6,598 nt of DNA from Candidatus Woesearchaeota archaeon (GCA_013329175.1 DUKR01000120.1:1-6598); one strand, 5' to 3'; positions 1-6,029 are shown, counted from the first letter of the stretch. Made by a program: numbers and translations. The notes: generated by a model not told the origin, from the sequence alone.

Positions 1-1
1 A

Positions 2-76
2 TTTTGGATGGGCACTGACAAAGAAATGGATATGGTCTGGCATAATCTCCAGCGCAAGCGTATGCCATCCGTATGA
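2..76 (+). CDS. Possible C-terminal end of an unrecognised protein (5' truncated)
   Basis: An open frame enters from the left edge and stops at TGA 74-76, giving 24 codons that end in WHNLQRKRMPSV. The peptide has a plausible coding composition (mixed acidic, aromatic and basic residues), and the repeat element starts about 18 nt after the stop, as repeat copy 3 starts shortly after rnp4. I do not recognise the family and there are too few residues to assign one. Another + frame also stays open through this edge, so the call depends mostly on where the repeat begins and on the look of the peptide. Confidence 0.33.
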   Translation, partial: FWMGTDKEMDMVWHNLQRKRMPSV

Positions 77-94
77 GGTTCAATTAGTCTTGAA

Positions 95-385
95 AATTCC
101 GCCGTGCACAGTGCCATCGCTCATCCTCCATGCACGCAAATAGCAGCGCGCTACACTGCGGCAATGGCCTGCGCAGCCCGAGCCGTTTTTGTTTTCACTT
201 TTATTTCTTCACTCTTTTTCTTCTTTTCTTTCTTCATTTTTCTTTTCCACCTCGGAATTTCAAAGTGCGCTATGCCCTGCAATACAAAGGAGGAAGTTAT
301 GAATTGAGTGTGGAAGCAATGGGAGGCATGGCTAATGCCTTTTTCCTAATGAGCTTTAGGGGAATGCCAACTTCCCATAAGACTG
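95..385 (+). repeat. Intergenic repeat, copy 1 (left third missing)
   Basis: This copy fills most of the 440-nt gene-free gap between positions 77 and 516. It matches copies 2 and 3 in order: an ATTCCGCC block (97-104), a CACTGCGGCAATGGC block (154-168), a pyrimidine-rich tract (185-250), CGGAATTT (253-260), an AAAGGAGG block (286-293) and a GGAAGCAATGGGAGG block (312-326). Positions 173-200 are identical to 6329-6356 (28 nt), and 272-294 are identical to 6429-6451 (23 nt). The 110-150 nt that precede ATTCCGCC in the other copies are absent here. Frames overlapping it are not maintained between copies, so I treat it as non-coding. Between about 386 and 516 I see nothing definite. The right boundary is approximate. 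Confidence 0.8.
324..344 (+). terminator. Hairpin plus T-run inside repeat copy 1
   Basis: AGGCAT (324-329) and ATGCCT (335-340) form a 6-bp stem around a 5-nt loop, followed directly by a T-run to 344. The shape resembles an intrinsic terminator for + strand transcription. The stem is not preserved in copy 3, although the T-run is, so it may be fortuitous. Archaeal termination depends mainly on T-rich stretches, which the T-run and the pyrimidine tract upstream would supply. Confidence 0.3.
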
Positions 386-516
386 CCTCCAATATTCCTC
401 AAAGCCTGCCGCTCATGGCCATCCCGATTCCTTTTCAGGAGAGTGAAGGGGTACTGAGTTCTGCATTCCTTTCAGGCTATAGAGAGAAAGCATAGGACAA
501 AGAAGAGGGAATAATG

Positions 517-1509
517 CTACGAGAACATCAGCCTTGCCACATCAGCCATCCTGCAGGAATATCCCCATTCATTGTCGTACCACCCCACGACGATAATGTT
601 GTTGCCGATGATTTCTGTCAACTGCGAGTCAAAGATGCAGGAATGCGGATTCCCTATGATGTCTGACGACACCAGCGCCTCGTTGGAATACTCAAGCACG
701 CCCATGTAGTCGGTGTGCGCCATGTCATGGAACAACTTGTTCACCTGGGTGACCGTAGCCTTCTTCTTCACCTCAGCGACAAAATGCACCATGGAGCCGT
801 CAGCAACTGGCACGCGAACCGCAGCGCCGATGAGCTTTCCCTTCAGCTGCGGTATGACCTCAGAGATGGCCTCAGCTGCTCCAGTTGAGGTAGGAACGAT
901 GTTCAGCGATGCAGCCTTGCCTCGCCGCAGGTCTTTATGGGGGGCATCAATAAGCCTCTGGTCAGCGGTCATGGCGTGCACCGTGGTCATCACGCCGTCA
1001 ATGATTTTGTAGTTGTCATGCAGTATCTTTGCTATAGGCGCAAAGCAGTTCGTGGTGCAGGAGGCATTCGAGACGATATCCTCTCCCTTGTAGCTCTCAT
1101 CATTCACTCCCATCACTATGGTTTTCACGGCATCCTTTCCCTTTGCCGGAGCAGAAAGCAAAACCTTCTTTGCCCCTGCTCTGATGTGGACCTCAGCGGA
1201 AGCCCTGTCCCTGAAAAGGCCTGTGCATTCGCACACCAAGTCAACGGAAAGCCTCTTCCACGGAAGCTTCTTTGGGTCCTTCTCAGAAAGGATGGGGATG
1301 TGCCTGCCATTCACTTCTATGGCGTCCTTCTTTGCAAGGATTGAGCCGTTGAACATCCCATGCACCGAGTCATAGCGGAGCAGGTGCGCTAGCGTTCCTG
1401 CATCGCACAGGTCGTTGATGCCGACAACAGTGAACTCTGACCTGTTCATCATTGCCCGAAACACTAGCCTTCCGATCCTTCCAAACCCGTTGATTGCGAC
1501 GTTGATCAT
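517..1509 (-). CDS. gap: Type I glyceraldehyde-3-phosphate dehydrogenase, NAD-type
   Basis: Cytosolic glycolytic/gluconeogenic enzyme that oxidatively phosphorylates glyceraldehyde 3-phosphate to 1,3-bisphosphoglycerate with NAD+. The protein is 330 residues, the normal length for class I enzymes. The Rossmann motif NGFGRIGR is at 7-14. NDL with Asp33 is the usual NAD-specificity position. The active-site stretch SNASCTTNC (148-156) carries catalytic Cys151, His178 lies in TTVHAMTADQ, substrate-loop residues are in PTSTGAA (206-212), and the C-terminal signature WYDNEWGYS is at 310-318. The start at 1509 is preferred over one 12 codons upstream because a GAGGTG ribosome-binding site lies 7 nt before it and the protein then begins in the family-typical way (MINVAINGFG). 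This is the bacterial/eukaryotic fold family rather than the class II enzyme typical of archaea, so bacterial origin is inferred. It appears to be transcribed alone from its own promoter. Confidence 0.97.
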   Translation of the reverse strand: MINVAINGFGRIGRLVFRAMMNRSEFTVVGINDLCDAGTLAHLLRYDSVHGMFNGSILAKKDAIEVNGRHIPILSEKDPKKLPWKRLSVDLVCECTGLFRDRASAEVHIRAGAKKVLLSAPAKGKDAVKTIVMGVNDESYKGEDIVSNASCTTNCFAPIAKILHDNYKIIDGVMTTVHAMTADQRLIDAPHKDLRRGKAASLNIVPTSTGAAEAISEVIPQLKGKLIGAAVRVPVADGSMVHFVAEVKKKATVTQVNKLFHDMAHTDYMGVLEYSNEALVSSDIIGNPHSCIFDSQLTEIIGNNIIVVGWYDNEWGYSCRMADVARLMFS

Positions 1510-1516
1510 AGAAATG

Positions 1517-1522
1517 CACCTC
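1517..1522 (-). promoter_or_regulatory. Shine-Dalgarno site of gap
   Basis: GAGGTG on the minus strand, with 7 nt between it and the ATG at 1507-1509. It decides the start: the in-frame ATG at 1545 would lie upstream of this site and close to the TATA box, within the promoter itself. gap is the only gene here with a clear ribosome-binding site; the other three appear nearly leaderless. Confidence 0.7.
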
Positions 1523-1552
1523 TTTTCTATGGCTTGCTCCTGCACCCTTGAC

Positions 1553-1560
1553 TATTTAAG
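1553..1560 (-). promoter_or_regulatory. TATA-like box of gap
   Basis: On the minus strand this reads CTTAAATA, close to the archaeal TATA consensus TTTAWATA. Transcription starting about 25 nt downstream would begin near 1530 and give a leader of about 20 nt holding the GAGGTG site. The fit between TATA box, expected start and ribosome-binding site supports an independent gap promoter rather than read-through from the kinase gene upstream. Confidence 0.55.
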
Positions 1561-1572
1561 TCTTGGGGTTGG

Positions 1573-1731
1573 ATGGGGTGTGGGGCTGGCTTCAAAAGCG
1601 AAAAAGCGGCTTTCACCAAAGCAATAGAGATGGTCAAGGAGACTGGCGTTAGGATAAGGATCCTGCGCATGGGCTGTTACTACAGCGTGCAGAAGTACGC
1701 CAAATCATGGGAGAGCAATTCAGGAATGTAA
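1573..1731 (+). pseudogene. Probable transposase C-terminal remnant
   Basis: An open + strand frame, free of stops from about 1552, encodes from ATG 1573 a 52-residue peptide with core AIEMVKETGVRIRI (positions 18-31) followed by LRMGCYYS, ending at TAA 1729-1731. The pattern 'helix - ETGV/I - basic beta strand - L-D-R-Y-Y-S' is one I recall from archaeal DDE transposases, where the Asp is catalytic. Here the expected LDRYYS reads LRMGCYYS, so the acidic residue is lost, and the peptide stops soon after. It lies antisense to gap and the kinase gene, and its start overlaps the G-rich stretch upstream of the gap promoter. This fits a decayed insertion-sequence fragment. The family is from memory and not verified; the alternative is an unrelated short open frame. 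Confidence 0.4.
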
Positions 1732-1752
1732 AGCTTTGCTGTCCCACACCCT

Positions 1753-3351
1753 CTATTTTGCAAAGGTGTATAGTCTTACATAGCCTCCACTTTTGTGGTT
1801 TCCTAATTCAATAACTCCTTTCATGCAGTCCATCGATTTACGGATAATAGCTAGTCCGTCTCCTGAAGAACGAGTGCTACTGAAATGAAAATCAAAGTAC
1901 CTGCCTGCCTCTAACAAATCACTATCAAAACCAGGGCCATTATCATAAAGAGTAAAACTAACAACCTGCGGATGATGCTCAAGAACAGTCTCGTCCTTAT
2001 ACCCCATAAAAGTTTTTTGTATTTCATGAGGCAGCCTTTCTATTAGACAACTTTCAATATCTATCCTTTCTACTTGTCCGCCTGCTGCTACAGCATTTTC
2101 CATAATCTGATTTAATGCAAATACAAATTGTGAATGCTGAACATAAATCTGGGATTGTACTGCTCTAATCTCCAGACTTAGCCCCCTTTTTTGAAAATAA
2201 TTATAGAATTTGTTAATATCAACCCAGTTAGGACTATCAGCAAATTTACTCTTTTTTCTAATCAAAGATCCCAATACGCCTAACTTTTCAATAAGAGGTC
2301 CGATGGAATTATTAAACTCATAAAGTAAACCTCTGGCTGTTTCATAACCACTTGGAAATTCATTGAAACCATCAAAATCTCTTTGTTCTATCCCCATGGC
2401 ATATGCATAAGTGCTGATTATATTTCTTGGCTTTGTTACACCTTTTACTGCATATAACCCTAAATATCGTGCCAGATCATGCTGAAATCCATCTACACTT
2501 TCACCTATATTATTAAGAGATTCTAGTGTGTAAGGAATTAATGGTTTTCCATCAGGATTTCCACTGTCTAAAAAATACGCTCTTAGCGTCTGTGTGAATG
2601 TCTCTTTCCATGGAAAAATATTTGAACCAGAATTTAAAACCACTGGAGGTATCTTATTAAGTCCTTTTTCAATTATTCCTTTGTTCGATTCAAAGAATGC
2701 TAAAAATTCAAGCAATAGATTTCGCATATTTAATGTAGATTCTACGAAAGCCACTGCAATCTCCTCATCTTGGCTTTCTATTAAATAAACCGGCTTAAGT
2801 TTTTCACACATTTGATCAAAGCCCGTTATATATACCTCTGAAAAAACATGGTGCATATATAATAATTCTAAAAGCAATAACGCTGGAGGGTCATTCTTTG
2901 AAATGAATTGACCAGTAAAAGTATTACCCCTACGCTCGGTTATGGCTGAATTGATGGCAGCACGTGTGTTCATTTCTCTCAGCACAGGCACAATAATACT
3001 CTGCATTGAAATTGCATGCGGACCTGAATAAACAACGAACGGAAAGTATCTTTTTTCGCTTTTCATATATTGCAACAGCTCAATACCTCCTTTTTCACCC
3101 ATTCTAAGATCAATTATCAATGCATCTATTGATTTATGACAAGATTCAATCTGTTCTTCTGCTTCATCAACTGTTCGCACTTGCTGCAAAGTCATATTAG
3201 GAGCTAGGCGGCCAATCAGGGACGTTAAATATAATCCTACATATGGATCATCATCTATTAAGAGTATCTTAAGATTACTCCGTTCTGGAAACATCTTCAA
3301 ATATTCTACAACTAACTCGTCCAAAGGCAAATCTTCTGTTTTTAGATCCAT
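1753..3351 (-). CDS. Receiver-domain / histidine-kinase ATPase hybrid signalling protein
   Basis: A 532-residue protein with no evident signal peptide or membrane segment, so probably a cytosolic sensor kinase. Residues about 27-130 form a response-regulator receiver: acidic pocket DDD at 33-35, putative phospho-acceptor Asp81 in ALIIDLRMG, and Ser109 in VVYSG at the Thr/Ser switch position. The usual Lys-Pro near the end of the domain is not evident. Residues about 145-285 match nothing I recognise. FQHDLARYLG (289-298) with His291 could be a divergent phospho-acceptor H-box. The ATPase domain follows: N-box NQIMENAVAAGG (414-425), G1 box DNGPGF (470-475) and G2-like SSGDGLAI (495-502). The receiver lies N-terminal to the kinase core, the reverse of typical bacterial hybrids. 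A hand count of one 60-base stretch (2641-2700) gives 33% GC against 60% within gap (781-840), suggesting later acquisition. No partner regulator gene is visible, so the output is unknown. Confidence 0.85.
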   Translation of the reverse strand: MDLKTEDLPLDELVVEYLKMFPERSNLKILLIDDDPYVGLYLTSLIGRLAPNMTLQQVRTVDEAEEQIESCHKSIDALIIDLRMGEKGGIELLQYMKSEKRYFPFVVYSGPHAISMQSIIVPVLREMNTRAAINSAITERRGNTFTGQFISKNDPPALLLLELLYMHHVFSEVYITGFDQMCEKLKPVYLIESQDEEIAVAFVESTLNMRNLLLEFLAFFESNKGIIEKGLNKIPPVVLNSGSNIFPWKETFTQTLRAYFLDSGNPDGKPLIPYTLESLNNIGESVDGFQHDLARYLGLYAVKGVTKPRNIISTYAYAMGIEQRDFDGFNEFPSGYETARGLLYEFNNSIGPLIEKLGVLGSLIRKKSKFADSPNWVDINKFYNYFQKRGLSLEIRAVQSQIYVQHSQFVFALNQIMENAVAAGGQVERIDIESCLIERLPHEIQKTFMGYKDETVLEHHPQVVSFTLYDNGPGFDSDLLEAGRYFDFHFSSTRSSGDGLAIIRKSMDCMKGVIELGNHKSGGYVRLYTFAK

Positions 3352-3375
3352 ACAAGACGTGAGAGCTTTTTTGTA

Positions 3376-3383
3376 TTTATAAA
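3376..3383 (-). promoter_or_regulatory. TATA box of the kinase gene
   Basis: TTTATAAA, which reads the same on both strands, lies with its centre about 28 nt upstream of the ATG at 3349-3351. A purine-rich GGATAAA on the minus strand just upstream resembles a TFB-recognition element. A start about 25 nt downstream of the TATA centre falls at roughly 3354, so the mRNA would be leaderless or nearly so, in keeping with the lack of any Shine-Dalgarno motif. Confidence 0.6.
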
Positions 3384-3399
3384 TTTATCCTCAAATTAA

Positions 3400-3413
3400 C
3401 TACTAATTAGTAG
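3400..3413. promoter_or_regulatory. 14-bp perfect palindrome, candidate operator
   Basis: CTACTAATTAGTAG is a perfect inverted repeat with no spacer, ending 16 bp upstream of the kinase TATA box. It thus sits next to where TBP and TFB would bind, a common place for archaeal activators or repressors. The length suits a dimeric helix-turn-helix protein. A part of it could arise by chance in such AT-rich DNA, and no second copy is seen here. Confidence 0.4.
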
Positions 3414-3447
3414 GTATCTAACTCCAAAATCCCGTCTGAGCTGCCCC

Positions 3448-3845
3448 TTCACCCTTTATGCCCCTGCCTGCCCCACGGTAGCGCCTGAAGGGCAGCTCAT
3501 TCCCGAAAAGCACTCCAAAAAATCAATGGCGACGGCTTCTTTCTCATCCGAGCACTCTGATTTCCTTTCTCCCTTTATTTTTGCTGCAAATCCTGATGAC
3601 CAAAATTCCGCCATGCTCTGCAGAGGCTATCATCCTCCATGCCAGACGGTGCAGCGTGCTACACTGCGGCAATGGCATGCTGGCCAACTGAGGCTTTTTT
3701 TCTCCATCATCGGAATTTAAAGGTTCACGATAGCCTAAAACGAAAAGGAGGAAGCAACGCCCTGTTGGTGGAAGCGGGAAAAGGCAGAGGTATTGATTTT
3801 AGGGGGTTATTGATTCTTTTCGAATGTTTTTTTTGAATGCCCTGG
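3448..3845 (+). repeat. Intergenic repeat, copy 2 (pyrimidine tract deleted)
   Basis: This copy occupies most of the 530-nt gap between the kinase gene and alaS. Its left third matches copy 3: TTCACCCTTTATG and CCTGCCCC near 3448-3474, CATTCCC-GAAAAGC about 3498-3511, ATCCGAGCACT at 3546-3556, and a GCTGCAAATCCTGATGAC run ending at 3600. The middle matches copies 1 and 3: ATTCCGCC, the CACTGCGGCAATGGC block (3662-3676), CGGAATTT (3711-3718), AAAAGGAGG and GGAAGCGGG. The long pyrimidine tract is reduced to a short T-run (3694-3701). It lies in the + orientation although both neighbouring genes read on the minus strand. The right end is poorly defined. No credible gene is seen in this gap. Confidence 0.75.
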
Positions 3846-3881
3846 CCGAAAAACTACGTACACAAAAAGTAATGGCGCGAT

Positions 3882-5636
3882 TTATCTCTCAACAAGCACA
3901 GCCTTAATTCTCCTCACGCCCGCAGAAATGGACTCCTCCTTCCTGATTTTGAGCCTGCCAAGCTCTTGAGTGGAGGAAACGTGTGGCCCTCCGCAGATTT
4001 CAACAGAATAGTCGCCGATGAAATACACAAACACCCTCTCCCCATATTTGTGCTCAAACACCCCCTGTGCACCGGCACCCTTTGCCTCCTCAACCGTCAT
4101 CTCCTTCACTCTCACCGGCAGATCTCTTGCTATATTGGCATTCACCTCATCTTCAACTGCCTGCAGCTCGGCCTTCTCAAGCTTTCTTGCAAAATTAAAA
4201 TCAAAGCGCAATCGCTCAGGCGTGATGTTGGAGCCCATCTGCCTGATGGAATCATCTTTTAGCACATTTCGCAAAGCCTGGTTCAGGAGATGGGTTGCGG
4301 TATGAAGCTTCCTTGATTCATCAGAGGCATCAGCCAATCCTCCCTTGAAGCGCTTTTCAGCGCCGACTCTTGAACGCTCCTGATGCAGGGCAAAAGCGTG
4401 GTCAAAACCCCTTCTGTCAACGCTAATCCCTTTCTCTTTTGCTAGCTCCACCACCATCTCAATGGGAAATCCGTAGCTCTGGAACAAAAGGAATGCCTCA
4501 TCTCCAGACAAGTCCTTTGTTGCCATCTCCTCAAACCTGCGAAGGCCATTCTGCAGCGTCTGCAAAAAGCGAGCCTCCTCTCTTTGCAGCTCGTCAAGTA
4601 TGAAGGCTTCATTCATACCAACCTCAGGCCACTCTTCCCTGTAAGCGTCAATGATATCTTTTGCGACAGCCGCCGTGAAATTGCCCTCTATTCCAAGGCA
4701 ATGCCCATGCCTGATGGCCCTTCGGATGAATCTTCTCAGAACGTACCCCTGGTCAAGATTCGATGGCGTGACCCGATGCTCATCACCCAGGATAAAAACG
4801 GCAGCCCGAAGATGGTCAGTAATCACCCGCTCAGACTTTACGCTCTCCTCTCCTGAGAGAGTAGCAAGCTCCCTGACCTTTGCTGCAATTCTGGCAAGCG
4901 CCTCAGTATCATATATGCTCTTTTTTCCCTGAAGCATAGCAGCAGTTCTCTCAACCCCCATTCCCGTATCCACATTCTTCTGGGACAGCGGCTCATAGGT
5001 AGCATCCTCTTTCTTGTTGTACTGCATAAAGACATCATTCCATATTTCAACCCACCGCGCATCATCAGGGTCAAATGCCTCCGGCGCTGAATCGCCTGAT
5101 GACCAGTAGAACATCTCCGTATCAGGCCCGCATGGCCCTGTAGCGCCAGCAGGCCCCCACCAATTGTCCTTTTTTGGCCGATAGGAAATCCGTGACGCAG
5201 GAATCCCTAAGGATTTCCATATTCCAGCAGACTCTTCGTCCCTTGGTGCGTCATCGTCACCTGCAAAAACGGTAATGCCAAGCCTCTCCAGCGGGATGCC
5301 CAATTCCTCTGTCAGGAACTCAAACGAAAACGAGATAGCCTCTTTCTTGAAGTAATCGCCAAGGCTCCAGTTGCCAAGCATCTCAAAGAACGTCAGGTGG
5401 GTAGCATCGCCAACCTCATCAATATCCCCTGTCCTGATGCACTTCTGCACGTCGGCAAGCCTCCTGCCTTCAGGATGCGGCTGGCCCATCAGGAATGGCA
5501 CAAGCGGGTGCATCCCTGCCGTGGTAAACAGCACTGTCGGGTCATGCTCAGGTATCAGGGAAGCTGAAGCTATCACTGCATGCCGCTTCTTCTCAAAAAA
5601 TGCAAGATATCTCCTCTTCAGTTCGGCTGCTTTCAT
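3882..5636 (-). CDS. alaS: Alanyl-tRNA synthetase, short bacterial-like form
   Basis: Charges tRNA-Ala with alanine in the cytosol. The protein is 584 residues, against about 850-900 for full-length AlaRS. Catalytic core: FTTAGMHPLVPFLMG (37-51), QKCIRTGDIDEVGD (64-77), TFFEMLGNWSLGDYFK (82-97), GATGPCGPDTEM (164-175) and motif 3 VDTGMGVER (222-230). A tRNA-recognition helical region follows to about 435. The editing site is present: HTATH (445-449, the HxxxH metal ligands), then CGGPH (548-552), supplying Cys548 and His552. It ends at about residue 584 in the editing domain, so the coiled-coil/dimerisation and C-Ala domains are absent. The stop is a clean TAA with no leftover coding downstream, so the shortness looks native. 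Motif wording matches the compact AlaRS I recall from CPR bacteria rather than the archaeal form. Its first residues align with the family start. Confidence 0.97.
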   Translation of the reverse strand: MKAAELKRRYLAFFEKKRHAVIASASLIPEHDPTVLFTTAGMHPLVPFLMGQPHPEGRRLADVQKCIRTGDIDEVGDATHLTFFEMLGNWSLGDYFKKEAISFSFEFLTEELGIPLERLGITVFAGDDDAPRDEESAGIWKSLGIPASRISYRPKKDNWWGPAGATGPCGPDTEMFYWSSGDSAPEAFDPDDARWVEIWNDVFMQYNKKEDATYEPLSQKNVDTGMGVERTAAMLQGKKSIYDTEALARIAAKVRELATLSGEESVKSERVITDHLRAAVFILGDEHRVTPSNLDQGYVLRRFIRRAIRHGHCLGIEGNFTAAVAKDIIDAYREEWPEVGMNEAFILDELQREEARFLQTLQNGLRRFEEMATKDLSGDEAFLLFQSYGFPIEMVVELAKEKGISVDRRGFDHAFALHQERSRVGAEKRFKGGLADASDESRKLHTATHLLNQALRNVLKDDSIRQMGSNITPERLRFDFNFARKLEKAELQAVEDEVNANIARDLPVRVKEMTVEEAKGAGAQGVFEHKYGERVFVYFIGDYSVEICGGPHVSSTQELGRLKIRKEESISAGVRRIKAVLVER

Positions 5637-5663
5637 AGCGAGAATAAAAGGAGAATGGGCATT

Positions 5664-5671
5664 TTTTTAAA
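5664..5671. promoter_or_regulatory. Shared TATA-like element between alaS and rnp4
   Basis: TTTTTAAA (TTTAAAAA on the other strand) lies almost centrally in the 60-bp gap between the divergent starts at 5636 and 5697. A start about 25 nt away falls near 5693 for rnp4 and near 5642 for alaS, giving nearly leaderless messages both ways. Neither gene has a Shine-Dalgarno motif. The purine-rich AAAGAAAGC upstream in the alaS direction is the better TFB-recognition candidate, so alaS may be favoured. Confidence 0.5.
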
Positions 5672-5696
5672 GCTTTCTTTCACTACACCAGAGAAA

Positions 5697-6029
5697 ATGC
5701 AGGTTCAGGCAGTCATGGTCCATCCGAAAGCGCTGAAGAAAATAAAGGAAAAAGAAAAAGCCAAAGAGCAGATAATGGGCTATTTCGCACAGGCAAGCGC
5801 TGCTTTCCCTGCGGACCAGAAGAAAGCCAGCCTCTTTATCCACAAGGCCAGAAGAGTGGCAATGAAGCATCGCTACAGGATGCCGCCAGAGTTGAAACGC
5901 AGGTTCTGCAAACGGTGCTATGCCTACCTGCAGCCAGGAGTGAATGCCCGCATGCGAATCCATCAGGGAAATAAGGTAGTCACCTGCCTTGATTGCAATC
6001 ACATTGAGAGGATTCCCTTTAAAAAATAG
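5697..6029 (+). CDS. rnp4: Archaeal ribonuclease P protein component 4 (Rpp21 family)
   Basis: A protein subunit of the archaeal RNase P holoenzyme, which removes the 5' leader of pre-tRNAs. In this family it pairs with Rpp29 and supports the specificity part of the RNase P RNA. The 110-residue product has the family layout: a basic N-terminal helical region (about 8-60, with ASLFIHKARRVAMKHRYRMP at 44-63) and a zinc ribbon with CKRC (71-74) and CLDC (97-100), ending in a lysine-rich tail. Cys71, Cys74, Cys97 and Cys100 are the expected zinc ligands. I start at ATG 5697 because it lies about 30 nt from the TATA-like element, fitting a leaderless mRNA; ATG 5715 (104 residues) is an alternative. 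The open frame continues upstream into the promoter but is unlikely to be used. This gene is the firmest sign that the host is an archaeon. Confidence 0.92.
   Translation: MQVQAVMVHPKALKKIKEKEKAKEQIMGYFAQASAAFPADQKKASLFIHKARRVAMKHRYRMPPELKRRFCKRCYAYLQPGVNARMRIHQGNKVVTCLDCNHIERIPFKK

Noticed and set aside
130..495. 121-codon + strand open frame over repeat copy 1
   Set aside because: The Phe-rich stretch is a translation of the pyrimidine tract. Relative to copy 3 the frame is broken by a single-base indel near 327, and copy 2 does not preserve it. The shared AFFLMSF peptide reflects DNA similarity in the repeat.
937..1344. Long + strand frame antisense to gap
   Set aside because: It is a shadow of gap, whose motifs are intact over the same bases; the antisense peptide has no recognisable domain.
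3882..3890. alaS as a frameshifted or truncated full-length gene
   Set aside because: After the TAA the downstream sequence soon enters the repeat and shows no C-Ala or coiled-coil coding in any frame, so a natively short enzyme is more likely.
3966..4932. Several + strand frames antisense to alaS
   Set aside because: All overlap the conserved alaS coding sequence, have no promoter or ribosome-binding site and resemble no family I know.
5580..5696. Upstream extension of rnp4 to ATG 5580 (149 residues)
   Set aside because: It would overlap the alaS start and the promoter, and the extra 39 residues are not typical of Rpp21 proteins.
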